DNA of 64,000 bases, taken from an uncultured Bacteroidia bacterium. GTDB taxonomy: Bacteria; Bacteroidota; Bacteroidia; Bacteroidales; F082. Shown here one piece after another: positions 31,953 through 42,100 of the stretch (the first letter of the stretch is position 1; each line of letters begins with the position of its first letter). Under the pieces are notes generated by a model. It worked only from the letters and a program-made list of their open reading frames with translations. It did no database searches and was not told the origin of the DNA. The stretch covers positions 45,090 to 109,089 of the forward strand of contig CACXQV010000020.1 in the NCBI GenBank assembly GCA_902769875.1, in the 5' to 3' direction. A program made the position numbers and the translations under genes.

Positions 31953-32244
31953 GCCGAATGGCCGCAAAAACCTCTTTGTTTCAAAGGTGTTGCCGTCACA
32001 CGCCCTTTCCCAACCTGCAAGCCTCCTGCAATTTCCATGTTTTTGTCTTTCTGATTAACGTAAGATCGCTACTTGACAAGGCCTCGAAACTCGCGGGTCC
32101 TTCACCATGTTCTTGATGAAACAGAGGCTTGGAATGCTGGGATTCGGCCTGTTTTGTGTCATAGTCAACAATGGGATTTATCTATATGCTTTTCCCTTTG
32201 GACGAACAAGATTCTGGCTTGTAAAAGTGCTCTTGGCAAAAGAG
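31953..32244. other. Intergenic stretch, no gene seen
   Basis: About 290 bp between convergent genes. A weak hairpin (CCTCTTTGTTTCAAAGG, about 31971-31990) could stop the PAP2-VanX transcript. No convincing reading frame or promoter was found. Confidence 0.5.
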
Positions 32245-32949
32245 TCATTTCGTGAACTCCACAATAGCACTCGCCTCGCTACCAATGGCAAGCGCAATGA
32301 CGAAGCCGTTTTCCATCTCGAAAAGGGTAGGGGTGAGGCAGTCGCCTAATTTGGCGGCCACACGGTATTCCACGCGAAGCCCCCTCACGGCGAAGTCCTC
32401 GGGCAGCAGTTCCATCGCCATGCGGATGTAGTTGGCGTTGTTGACGTGGCGGTTGTAGTCGATGTCGGCGCGCATCACACGGATGGGCGCAAAGGTTGTG
32501 CCTCCTTCTTTTGGCAGGATGATGCGGCGGTCTTTGTAGTTCATCTCCAATTGCGGCTCGATGAGCAGGGAGTTGGCCACGGCATCGTCCACACGTTTCA
32601 GCTTGCCGTTGGCCTTGTCCACAAAGGCGCCCATGCTCCAAGTGCGGTAGCAGGGCTTGCCTTCGGCATCATAGATGAAGGTGTTGCGGAAGCCGAACAT
32701 GGGCTTCATGCCATACACCGAGGTCGTCACCGTCAGTTCTTCCTTGAAATCGGGCACTCTGACAATCTCCACTTGCCTTGAGGCCAACAGTTGCGCCATG
32801 TTCTCGCGGGCGAAGTGTTCCTTCACCTGCGGTTCGCTGTCGATCCACATCTCCGAGCAGTCCTGCATCATCTGGAGGGCAGAAAACAGCTTGAGTTTGC
32901 CCTCGCTGTCGCAGGTGCTGGTGGTCACTTTGTAATTCAGGCTGTACAT
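32245..32949 (-). CDS. Acyl-ACP thioesterase (FatA-like)
   Basis: 234 residues with a double hot-dog arrangement. N-terminal half: DSEGKLKLFSALQMMQDCSE, then GAFVDKANGKLKRVDD; C-terminal half has the characteristic VMRADIDYNRHVNNANYIRM, holding the catalytic Asn-His region. It releases free fatty acids from acyl-ACP. The ATG at 32949 (MYSLNYK) is preferred to 32958 because a TACCTTTG promoter box lies at 32966-32973, so the longer start would leave almost no leader. Transcribed alone. Confidence 0.88.
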   Translation of the reverse strand: MYSLNYKVTTSTCDSEGKLKLFSALQMMQDCSEMWIDSEPQVKEHFARENMAQLLASRQVEIVRVPDFKEELTVTTSVYGMKPMFGFRNTFIYDAEGKPCYRTWSMGAFVDKANGKLKRVDDAVANSLLIEPQLEMNYKDRRIILPKEGGTTFAPIRVMRADIDYNRHVNNANYIRMAMELLPEDFAVRGLRVEYRVAAKLGDCLTPTLFEMENGFVIALAIGSEASAIVEFTK

Positions 32950-32965
32950 AAATTCCAATTTTCGG

Positions 32966-32973
32966 CAAAGGTA
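32966..32973 (-). promoter_or_regulatory. TACCTTTG promoter of the thioesterase gene
   Basis: TAnnTTTG on the minus strand, 16 nt before the ATG at 32949. Confidence 0.55.
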
Positions 32974-33007
32974 GGGAAATTCTTCTTAATTTTATACTTC
33001 CTGTTTT

Positions 33008-33796
33008 TTACTCACCTTCCACCTCAAGGATGCCTTCGTCCACGAGTTGTTTGAGGTAGTCGCGGGTTCTTGAAGGTTTGAGTCCGATGGCTTTCGAAAT
33101 GGTTTTTGCGTCTGAAATCCCGTTATCGGCGATAAAATCGATGATTTGTCGCCGATTTTCCTCATTTCGATTTGGTTTTTCCGTTTTTATTGTCGTTTTA
33201 TCGGATTCCTCTTCATTCATCGAAGCGATCAGTTCGAATACCAGATGCATCTGGCTATATGCAATTTTATCCTCGGGCATAGCCTCGCTAAGACGCGTCA
33301 ACTCCTTGGCATAGCCAATGGCGCGTTGCAGGTCGCCATGCTCCGTTAAGTACTTGTATAGGTCGTTCTTCTTGAAGTAACGTGCCGTCTTTTCGTACCC
33401 AGGCATATAACGCTGCAAATCTGGCAGCACATCCTCGTAAGACACATAATGTTTGGTGGAAAGCTGAGGCAGGAAATGAAGCAGAAACCAAAACTCTGTA
33501 CAAGGGTTCGTTTCTATCCAAATCACATTACGACTGCTGTTTTTTCTCAGTTTCTGATAGGTTGCCATTTCTGCGGGCAGTCTGAGCAGACGGTCCATGT
33601 CCACAAGGCACACCACGTAGTCTGTCTGGCGCTTCACATAGTCCTCTGCCAGTTTCGCCATGTGAGGAATGTCGGAATGTTGAGGGAAGTCGGGGGCCAC
33701 CTTGAATTTATAGCGACAAGCGACACGGAGGGTTTCAAAGTACCACCACTCGGTTTCGCCTTCGCCTATGATTGCTATGCTCTTTTTTACTGCCAT
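33008..33796 (-). CDS. RloB-like Toprim protein with C-terminal winged helix
   Basis: 262 residues. RloB/AbiLii pattern: IAIIGEGETEWWYFETLR (Toprim Glu), YVVCLVDMDRLL (Asp-x-Asp), and IWIETNPCTEFWFLLHFLP. The C-terminal 60 residues (about 200-262) form a winged helix, NGISDAKTISKAIGLKPSRT, after a charged linker. The ATG at 33796 is chosen; the frame opens at a TTG touching the rloA stop codon. Paired with the ATPase gene, it resembles the AbiL/RloAB abortive-infection arrangement in which the Toprim protein is the effector. A 114-bp near-copy of the winged-helix coding region lies upstream of rloA. Confidence 0.8.
   Translation of the reverse strand: MAVKKSIAIIGEGETEWWYFETLRVACRYKFKVAPDFPQHSDIPHMAKLAEDYVKRQTDYVVCLVDMDRLLRLPAEMATYQKLRKNSSRNVIWIETNPCTEFWFLLHFLPQLSTKHYVSYEDVLPDLQRYMPGYEKTARYFKKNDLYKYLTEHGDLQRAIGYAKELTRLSEAMPEDKIAYSQMHLVFELIASMNEEESDKTTIKTEKPNRNEENRRQIIDFIADNGISDAKTISKAIGLKPSRTRDYLKQLVDEGILEVEGE
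33060..33173 (-). repeat. 114-bp repeat, copy inside the RloB-like gene
   Basis: Encodes the winged-helix part of the RloB-like protein. It matches 35261-35374 at 107 of 114 positions without gaps and in the same orientation. The two copies bracket the RloA-RloB cassette as direct repeats. Confidence 0.9.
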
Positions 33797-33802
33797 ATCC
33801 AA

Positions 33803-35098
33803 TTACTCTGTTTCAAGGTAAACACTTCCGAGGAAAGGCAGATCCACCAGCTTGCCCTGTTTGTAGGCGTTGTATGGATTCATAGTCTTGTGGAGACCGA
33901 GCGATGAGAGTCGTTTGAGTTGGGTGGCTCCCACTTGGCTCTTGTCCGTAAACCACACCACATCTCTGCGGATGAAATCTTCGTTCAGCAGGTTGATGTC
34001 GTGGGTGGTCATCAGTATCTGTGACGAGCCCTCGCTGTTGGCAAGGAACAGCTTGATGAAATACGAAAGGAGCTCATAATGGATGCTCGTCTCTACCTCA
34101 TCAATGGGAATAAAACTGTTCGTGTGCAATACATAGTATAGCACCATTGACATCCCCAGAAACCGATGCGTTCCGGCAGATTCCAGTTGCTCGTGCAACT
34201 CGTATTCTCCATCCTCGCCTATGTGTCTGAACATAATGTCATCATGCTTGATGGTGCCGCGCTTGAGCATCTCTATCTTCGCCTCTTCGGATATCGGAGC
34301 ACTATTGATAGCCTTTTCCATTTCGGGCGTGATGGATTCTTCAAGTTCGTTAAGTGTCATGTCAACGATGTTAAAGTCGCTTGCCTTCAGCAATTGGAGC
34401 AGGAATCGCTTTTTCTTGCCATCCTTGTCATTCCTGAGTTCGCTTTTCACATCGAACGACAAAGAATTTCTTGGACTTAAAACGGTATGTAAGCCAGAAT
34501 AGAAAAACTCAAACACATCGTTAAGTTTTGAGGCACGAGCGTTTGACTGTCCGAAGGCGGCCATTACTGTACAGTTGTTGGTGGTATTTCCCGTGATAGC
34601 GCGCTGGTCGGCTTTTTTTATTCCGGCGTTGTTGCCAAAGGTCACTTCCGTGTGGTCGGACTCTGGTTGATAGACACGTTTGTAAAGTGAGGCAGGTCGA
34701 GCGCTGGTATATACAAGCAGCGACTCTTCGTAAATCCGCTTGCTATCGAATTCAAGATGTAGAATATACTTTTCTCCTTTTACCCAGAATGTCATCTGCA
34801 TGTGTGAATGTTCTCCCTCGCTGTGTTTGTCGAGCAAGAATGGGAGGTATCCCATGCTATCAATCTTCGATTCGGGTTTGTCGATCATGACGCTGCGGAA
34901 GAACGACAGGGCTTGGAGCAAGGTGGTCTTACCGCTGGCATTGCTACCATACACGATGCCAACCTTAAGCAGCCCGACTCCATCTGCCACTTCATGGACA
35001 TATTGCCCACGCATATTGTCGTCATTGGTTGGCACAAAACTGATGGACTGCCGTTCCCTGATGCTATAGAAATTCTGTACTTGAAACTCCTGTATCAT
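33803..35098 (-). CDS. RloA/AbiLi-like AAA ATPase
   Basis: 431 residues of the AAA_15/21 group. Walker A is VYGSNASGKTTLLQAL (51-59); Walker B region reads SFIPIDEVETSIHYELL, followed by SQILMTTHDINLL. This is the usual ATPase partner of RloB proteins. The stop is adjacent to the start of the RloB gene, so the two are coupled. Promoter TATCTTTG at 35130-35137. Its expected role is to sense infection and hold or activate the Toprim effector. Confidence 0.82.
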   Translation of the reverse strand: MIQEFQVQNFYSIRERQSISFVPTNDDNMRGQYVHEVADGVGLLKVGIVYGSNASGKTTLLQALSFFRSVMIDKPESKIDSMGYLPFLLDKHSEGEHSHMQMTFWVKGEKYILHLEFDSKRIYEESLLVYTSARPASLYKRVYQPESDHTEVTFGNNAGIKKADQRAITGNTTNNCTVMAAFGQSNARASKLNDVFEFFYSGLHTVLSPRNSLSFDVKSELRNDKDGKKKRFLLQLLKASDFNIVDMTLNELEESITPEMEKAINSAPISEEAKIEMLKRGTIKHDDIMFRHIGEDGEYELHEQLESAGTHRFLGMSMVLYYVLHTNSFIPIDEVETSIHYELLSYFIKLFLANSEGSSQILMTTHDINLLNEDFIRRDVVWFTDKSQVGATQLKRLSSLGLHKTMNPYNAYKQGKLVDLPFLGSVYLETE

Positions 35099-35129
35099 AG
35101 TTGCCGTTGTTTAAAAAGAAATTCGGCTG

Positions 35130-35137
35130 CAAAGATA
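35130..35137 (-). promoter_or_regulatory. TATCTTTG promoter of the RloA-RloB pair
   Basis: TAnnTTTG on the minus strand, 31 nt before the ATG at 35098. Confidence 0.6.
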
Positions 35138-35260
35138 TAAAATAAAAACCGAAAAACAATATATAATTTGTATTTTCGTGAAAAAATCACGAAATTTGTG
35201 TATAAATAATAATTTTTTAGGTTGTGAAAACAGAAAATGATTGGCGATATTTTGGGCTTG

Positions 35261-35374
35261 TCGCGGGTCCTTGAGGACTTGAGTCCGATGGCTTTCGAAA
35301 TGGTTTTTGAATCTGAAATTCCGTTATCGGCGATAAAATCGATGATTTGTCGCCGATTTTCCTCATTTCGATTT
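35261..35374 (-). pseudogene. Fragment of an RloB C-terminal winged-helix gene
   Basis: In the right minus-strand frame this reads NEENRRQIIDFIADNGISD and continues SKTISKAIGLKSSRTRD, almost identical to the RloB-like protein; two residues differ (Ala to Ser, Pro to Ser). The sequence beyond the match is unrelated and no full gene surrounds it. It is a leftover of a duplicated rloB, or a spare C-terminal cassette. Confidence 0.8.
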
Positions 35375-35516
35375 CGATTTTTGGGTTTAGGGACGTATAT
35401 GTCGTTGCGGGTTGAAACAGCTGATTAAAAACCAATGCGAATACTACTATGAATAGAAAATTTACAAGTCGATGAATAAATTATGGAAAAAAACGGTGCT
35501 GCTTTTCCAAAAGTTG

Positions 35517-35524
35517 TATTTTTG
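35517..35524 (+). promoter_or_regulatory. TATTTTTG promoter of the methyltransferase-nuclease pair
   Basis: TAnnTTTG 27 nt before the ATG at 35552. It excludes the longer frame beginning at 35483. Confidence 0.6.
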
Positions 35525-35551
35525 CATTTGATTAAGGGTAGGAGTTATAAA

Positions 35552-38476
35552 ATGTCTTCAAGTTTATTTCGAAATAATATAGAAAGAGCACGAATCCCAA
35601 CCCTCTCTGTATTGGGAGAAAGTGGTGTTGTTTTCACCAACGAAACCAATAGTGTCGGTTTTGAACCTTCTATTATTTTCGCGCTTGAACTTGCTCGTGA
35701 TCGTTTTAACGCAGATGCTGTATATTTTCGCTATTTTCCAGATCGAAAGACATACATCCCACAGATGTATATTTTCGATTTTACCAATGGGGCTATTTCC
35801 GAAAACGAGAGAAGAGATGTTCACAAAAAGATGTGGAACGGGTCTCAGATTCCCACATACATGATTGTTGAAAAGACAAAAATCACAGTTTGTAATGCTC
35901 GATTTACGCCTTCAAATCCTGACTTAAGTCTTTCTGATATCCTTAAACTATCAGCAGAGGCTTTTGCCTGTTTCCCTTCTCAAGACCTTGCAAATGGAGT
36001 GTTTTGGGAAACGCTACAAAATGAAAAAAGATACGAATTTGACCAGTCTGCAACGAAATATTTGATCAAAGGGCTGAAAAACGTATTTGAAGATTTCCAA
36101 AAAACCTCTGACCTTGACAGGCACATAGCACTTCGTTTGCTCATGCAGTGTTTACTAATCAAATATTTGGAAGAACGTGAAGAATCAAGTAAAAACGGTT
36201 ATTTTGCTTCACACTACTTCAAAAAGAATTTTGGTTGCGAAGATTTCTGCTCTACAATTAGAATGGGGAAATTGTTAGACCTTCTTGATTTACTTGCAAA
36301 AGATTTCAATGGGAAAATCTTTGAGTGGGATAAAGACACCCAATCAGAAGAGAGAAAAGCTATTCAGCAAACTCAAGTGCGAGAATTAGCTAAATACCTT
36401 GATGCCAATATTGAAAACAATCAATATCTACTTTGGCGAACATGCTCTTTTTCCCATTTGCCTGTGGAGGTTATTAGCTCCGTCTATGAAGAGCTACTTA
36501 CTGACAGCAAAGACATTGTTTATACGCCAGAGATGATTGTTTCGACACTCATTGACGAATGCATGCCCATCGACAAACCTAAGAACAATTTCAAACTGAT
36601 CGATGTAAGTTGTGGCTCTGGAATATTTCTTGTAAAAGCATATAAACGGCTAGTCCAGTGGTGGCGGTATGAACAGTGGAAACAGACGAGAGAACTAAAA
36701 AAACCTACTTTAAGCCTCCTGAAAGACCTACTCACTAATTCCATTTATGGTGTAGATATAGAACAGGACGCTGTCAGTCTTTCTATTTTCAGCTTGGCTT
36801 TAGCTATTCTTGATGAAGTTGATTTGAATCCACCCATTTGGGAGGAACTCAAGTTTCCAAATTTGAACGAGAACATTGCATGCCAAAATTTTTTTGAATA
36901 TATAACCAATCAAAACCATCACGGCACTTTTGATTTAGTAATTGGCAACCCCCCTTTTAATCTGAAAAAGGAAAACGACAAAGAGCCTAATAGGAAAGAG
37001 TATTTCGCGAGAATGAAAGAAGAGTATGAATATCAAAGCCCCATACAAGTTCCCGACGAAAATCCCGCACTTCACTTCCTATGCAGTTCGATGTCATTAC
37101 TAAAGAATGGTTCTATGCTCTGCATGATTCAGCCGTCTGGTCCATTGCTCTATAAAAAAGACCAAGCGTTCAAAAAATACATATTTGAGAACTACAATCT
37201 TTTGCAAGTTATTGACTTTACAAATTTGGATGATAAATTGTGGGGGCAAAAGAGAGTTGCAACCGCAGCTGTCTTTATGGAGAAAAGTAAACCTGATAAA
37301 GCAAATGTTCTTCATCTAATTGCAAATCGTACCTTTTCAAATACCCATAAGCTATTCTTGGAATTTGACAATTATGATTTTCATTTTGTAAATAAATACG
37401 ACACGATACACAACAATCATGTATGGAAGTCCAACCTTCTAGGTGGCTATAGGATTGCACGATTATTAGACAGATTGTTAAATCAACGTACTATTTCAGA
37501 GTTCTTGGAAAGTAAAAAAGACTCTGGATGGGAAAATGGCGAAGGTTTTATGAAATGGACGGGATTGAGAGAATGCCATACAGCTGACTACATCACTGGG
37601 AAGCCGTATTTAGAGACTAATTCTTTTATTGGTAAACAAAAAGATAATGTCTTAACAACATGCGATGTTCAATATTTTATATATCCGAGACCTAAAACTT
37701 TGTACGAACCCCCTCATTTGCTCATTAGAAAAATATTACCTAAGGATGGTCTTATTTCATGCCTCTATAATGACTATGTGACATTTAGGAGCGGAATATA
37801 TTCCATCCACGCTCCAAAAAACGACTTTAAAGAGCTCCAAACCTTGTCAGAATATTTGGACAAGAATAGTTTCTTGCTTCGGTTCCTTATCCAAACGATG
37901 AGTAGCCGAATGGGAATAATAAAAATGAATTCATTTTATAATGAGGATATCGAAAATTTACCATACCCTGAGAATGCACTTCTTGTGACACTTTCTGAGG
38001 CGGATACCATTGTTATAAATGACGCCTTAAACTATTATTCGACCCCAAGGAAACAGTCTGTTCATAAACAGCTTTTCCATGAAACGATATCTCCTAACGA
38101 ACTTCTTTCTTTTGCTGATGTGTTTTGTAAAGGAATTAATTGTATCTCCAGCTCTAAAGAAAAAAGCTACTCTTTGGCAAAAATCATTGATGCCTATAAC
38201 TATTACGCTCTACAATTTGAACTTCGGGAAGTAGGCAATACGCATTTTGAACAAGAATCAAACAAGGACATTTCAAATTATTTGAAGACATTGCTTCCTG
38301 TTGATACTCAACAAACACATACCACACACATCCAAAAGATTATGAAGGTTTGTGGAGATGGCATAGTTGTTTTAGTAAAGCCCAAGCAGAGAAGATATTG
38401 GCTAAAATCCATCGCATTGAGAGATTCTGACGACCTTTTTGCGGAAAACATACAAATGTTAAGATCTCATGCTTAG
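35552..38476 (+). CDS. N6-adenine DNA methyltransferase (large, Eco57I-like)
   Basis: 974 residues. The middle holds FKLIDVSCGSGIFLVKAYKR (motif I), a GVDIEQDAVSLS cofactor contact and FDLVIGNPPFNLKK (motif IV, NPPF). It is preceded by a helical region with YTPEMIVSTLIDECM, as in type I and IIG N6 methyltransferases. The first 200 residues (GFEPSIIFALELARDRFNAD, YFPDRKTYIPQMY) are a separate domain, possibly a DNA-binding or degenerate nuclease fold. The C-terminal 400 residues probably recognise the target. Overlaps the nuclease gene by 8 bp. Together they form a restriction-modification pair. AT-rich codon use suggests transfer. Confidence 0.82.
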   Translation: MSSSLFRNNIERARIPTLSVLGESGVVFTNETNSVGFEPSIIFALELARDRFNADAVYFRYFPDRKTYIPQMYIFDFTNGAISENERRDVHKKMWNGSQIPTYMIVEKTKITVCNARFTPSNPDLSLSDILKLSAEAFACFPSQDLANGVFWETLQNEKRYEFDQSATKYLIKGLKNVFEDFQKTSDLDRHIALRLLMQCLLIKYLEEREESSKNGYFASHYFKKNFGCEDFCSTIRMGKLLDLLDLLAKDFNGKIFEWDKDTQSEERKAIQQTQVRELAKYLDANIENNQYLLWRTCSFSHLPVEVISSVYEELLTDSKDIVYTPEMIVSTLIDECMPIDKPKNNFKLIDVSCGSGIFLVKAYKRLVQWWRYEQWKQTRELKKPTLSLLKDLLTNSIYGVDIEQDAVSLSIFSLALAILDEVDLNPPIWEELKFPNLNENIACQNFFEYITNQNHHGTFDLVIGNPPFNLKKENDKEPNRKEYFARMKEEYEYQSPIQVPDENPALHFLCSSMSLLKNGSMLCMIQPSGPLLYKKDQAFKKYIFENYNLLQVIDFTNLDDKLWGQKRVATAAVFMEKSKPDKANVLHLIANRTFSNTHKLFLEFDNYDFHFVNKYDTIHNNHVWKSNLLGGYRIARLLDRLLNQRTISEFLESKKDSGWENGEGFMKWTGLRECHTADYITGKPYLETNSFIGKQKDNVLTTCDVQYFIYPRPKTLYEPPHLLIRKILPKDGLISCLYNDYVTFRSGIYSIHAPKNDFKELQTLSEYLDKNSFLLRFLIQTMSSRMGIIKMNSFYNEDIENLPYPENALLVTLSEADTIVINDALNYYSTPRKQSVHKQLFHETISPNELLSFADVFCKGINCISSSKEKSYSLAKIIDAYNYYALQFELREVGNTHFEQESNKDISNYLKTLLPVDTQQTHTTHIQKIMKVCGDGIVVLVKPKQRRYWLKSIALRDSDDLFAENIQMLRSHA

Positions 38477-39128
38477 AGACCAGAGTACAACATATACTAC
38501 AGGAACGAGTCTATTTGTTTCATGGGACGAGGTGGAACAAACTATCGTGTCTTTTGTTGACAATTATATTTCTGGTTTCATTCCGTATTATAAGTCTCAA
38601 AATAGTCCCTTGGGAGAAAATCGAATAACCGACTTGCTTTCTGTTTATTTCAACATGTGCACTCAAGGCTTCGAGCCTTTCTTTTTTCAGAAGAACCCAA
38701 CACAACCAATGGGATACAGGGAAAGCGATTTAGGGGTTTATGCAAAAGACTGGAACATGACTCCTTTAGTCCCCATCTTTGAATTTGAAGCAAAGAAATT
38801 ACCGGCATCAGCAACTCATGAATACGTATATGGTGAAAGAGGTGGTATGGAACGATTTAAAAGAGAACTTCATTCCCCACACTTGCCTCATTGTGGTATG
38901 CTTGGATATATGTTCTGTAATAATGCAAATTATTGGACAGGAAAAATCAATGCTTGGATTACCACTCTCGCCAGCCAATCTCCAAAAGATGGAATTGATT
39001 GGCGAGGCGATAATGAGTTACTTCACCCTATTAAATCTTTTGGTACAGTTACCAAATTTGCATCAAAGAACAAACGAGTTACACAAACAGACATTGTTGT
39101 TTTCCACTACTTAATTGATTTAACATGA
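38469..39128 (+). CDS. PD-(D/E)XK restriction-endonuclease-like protein
   Basis: 219 residues. The core RESDLGVYAKDW, then VPIFEFEAKKLP, supplies the acidic residue and the Glu-Ala-Lys of a PD-(D/E)XK site; GERGGMERFKREL follows on a helix. It begins inside the end of the methyltransferase gene (8-bp overlap) and is convergent with the next operon (stop-to-stop distance 33 bp). It is the likely cutting subunit of this restriction-modification pair; specificity is unknown. Confidence 0.75.
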   Translation: MLRDQSTTYTTGTSLFVSWDEVEQTIVSFVDNYISGFIPYYKSQNSPLGENRITDLLSVYFNMCTQGFEPFFFQKNPTQPMGYRESDLGVYAKDWNMTPLVPIFEFEAKKLPASATHEYVYGERGGMERFKRELHSPHLPHCGMLGYMFCNNANYWTGKINAWITTLASQSPKDGIDWRGDNELLHPIKSFGTVTKFASKNKRVTQTDIVVFHYLIDLT

Positions 39129-39161
39129 TTTTTCATGATTGCTGTAACTTGATTTTCAATC

Positions 39162-42100
39162 CTAATCGTTGTTGTCTGCTTTATACTCCTCCCTCGTAAA
39201 CGGCGGCGCAGGGTCAATGACAAGCACTTCGTCGTAAGTCAAGCCGTAAAGCTGATATACAAGACGGTCGATTTCCTGCTCTAATACTTTATCTCCTCCT
39301 TTCTCTAATACTTGATTGACAAGTGAAATAATAGAAGTTTTATACTTTTCATTATATGGTAAAGGAATTGATTTAATTTGATTCCCATTCAAATCAAAGT
39401 AATTCCCAGAAACCTTGGTTGAACTATATTTATATTCAAACCAAAAGTTTGTTATCTTACTGTTGATGATGCCAATGACATATTGGTTCTCAATTGTCGT
39501 GTTATTCCTAGGAATCAGATAATAAATCCTATCAAGTAGTATCAGCCCCTTTTTCTTAATTGTAGATTTTAAATACAGAACTGTTCTAGGCATAATCACC
39601 ATTTCGGGAGAGAATCTTTGAGCATAATCTGTGTCAACGTATTCTACGCTTCCTTTTATGCAATACTTATCTACATTCTTTGATTTTATGGCTGGATATA
39701 TTTCAACACCAAAATCCACTTTGTTATTAGCCAGTCCTCTTGCAACATCAAAATAAGTAGATATAGAAGATTTGATCTTGTCTATTTTTCCAATAATTTT
39801 AGAGGTGTTGTTATCGGAAGGAATAATAAACAGACATTCTTCTGAATTGAAAGAAGACTGGTCAAAAGTAGTTGCATCGTTGGTTTTTAGGTTTAACACC
39901 TCTATGATTTCACTTGGTCGATAATACTTTACAAGATTATGTTGATTGTTGTTCTTTTCAAGAAGCAATACGCAAGGATAAGTCAGCGCATTCTCAAAAA
40001 CAGACAACTGCGATACATCTAAAATAGATTTAATACAACTTTCACGCATTATAACCTTACGACAACCTTCACCATAATCAGAATTGAAAAATCTTATTGG
40101 ATTGATAAAGCACAAATGACCATTTGATTGCAATGATTTTAGACCTCGTTCGATGAAAAGGAGATATATGTCGTATTGTTTTTTGGCACTATTATATAGT
40201 CTTTCGTAATTCGCTTTATCTTTCTCTGACAAACTTGTTCTGCGTATATATGGGGGATTGCCTATTACAATATCAAACCCACCCCTAACACCAAACATCC
40301 ATTCGGCATCAAAGTAGGAGGAAGACGCATTTTGGTCAAACATGTCCCATTTGGCAAGCTGTTCCGCCTCACTATGTCCCACAAAGCCTGTGTCCTCAAT
40401 GGCTTGCGCAAGGGCTTCACGAGTTGCCTTAATCTCGTTCTTCAGTCGCTGCTTGTCCACATTGCGCTTGGCCAAGAAGATCTTGTGGTTCAACTCTTTC
40501 AGACGACTCTTGTATTTTATCACATCATCGTCGTTCTCCACTAAAGTGCCGTCATACTCCACAGGAATCAGTGTGTTTGCGGCAACAAATTTCGATTCAA
40601 GGTTGGGCAATGGACGAATGCCAAAGTTGTGCACAGCATCATCAGAAGGTTTCTGATCAACTACCAAAGAGATAAAGAAACGGAGCTTGGAGATTTGCAC
40701 GGCAATAGGTTGGATGTCCACGCCATAGATGCAGTTTTCTATCAGATAGAGTTTACGGGCATAGTCAGGGTCATTGACATGACGGTTGAAGGCTTCCTCG
40801 ATGTCAGCCAACCGAGCCTTGCGTTCCTTTTCCACCTCTGCATTATAGGCTTTGCGCGACTGCTCAATGGCAAGGTCAATCATAAACTCCTTCCACATCT
40901 CATTGGTTGGGTCAAGTTGTCGCAAAATATGAACCATCTGCTGGAGCATACCCATTGGGAATGCACCAGAGCCACAAGCCGGGTCGAGCACCCGACAGTG
41001 GTAGATGGCTTGCATAATGTTGCGTCGTTGCTCTTTATTGAGCGTGGTTTCCTCTGTCGAATAGCTGAGAAGTGTACGATATTGTGGCTCCAGTTCGTCA
41101 CCACAAACGCGCTTTAGATGCGCCACAAGACTTTCGTCTACCATGTATTGCACAATCTCGCGAGGTGTGTAGAATGAACCTGTCTGCTTGCGTGCCGAGG
41201 TCTTGGTCTCTGGATTATAGGAAGCCAGCAGGTTCTCGAAAGCCTTACCTAACAGCTCTGGGTCAAGCGAGACTTCTTGGTCGAGTGGCGTGTTTTCCTC
41301 AATGGTGAAGTTGTAGCGTTTCAAAATGTCAATGATGCCACGTGCCGATACATTGCGCTTCTTGGTGTCATCATACCACTGTGAGAGGTCGATGCCTCTG
41401 CCCACTTCCTCGCCAAAGAAAAGCCAGTCGGGCAGATAGAGCTGCTCTAACGATTCCTTGCGTTCTGAGAAACCATCATAATAGAGTTTGTTTGGCTTGT
41501 CGTCAAGGCAATCGAAAAGGCCTCCATTGAGAAACGGTACATTATTGTTGGCCATCTGTACAAATTCATCCGCTCCGCCTTCTTTGAAATCAGCTTTATA
41601 ACGCATCAAGTTGTTCACATTGTATCCGTCTCGCTTTATGCCGTACTGATGGTCACCACGGAATTTGCGGTTGTTGGCTGTGTCTTTCCCCTCTTCCACA
41701 ATGGGGCAGTTGAGCATGGCAAAGAACAAATTCTGAAGTATCAGACGGTAATACTTGCTCTTTTCGGGATTGTAGAGCATATTCTCGCGGTCGTGTGGGT
41801 CGAAGTTCTCGATGAAATGGTCCCGAATGTAATCCTCATCGAAAAATTCTTCAGGAATAAGATGCTTTTGTTTCAGGAACCAAACAAAGATAAGACGGGT
41901 GATGAGGCGTATGCAACTCTCGTGATTGAATTTCTCGTCATCGTCCGTAGTGTTCAAGTCGTTGGGGAATCTGACCACTTGTACGGCCCAAGCATACCAG
42001 TCACTAAGCTCAGAATAGAACTTCTTGGTAAGCAATTCGCTGGAGAACACCTGCATCCAATGCTTGTAAAGCTCTTCAAAGGTTGGATAGGCTTTGTCGC

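Noticed and set aside
30750-31967. Long minus-strand open frame of 405 codons
   Set aside because: Antisense shadow of the PAP2-VanX gene; no recognisable motif.
33060-35374. Terminal repeats of an insertion sequence
   Set aside because: The 114-bp repeats are direct, not inverted, code for protein, and enclose no transposase.
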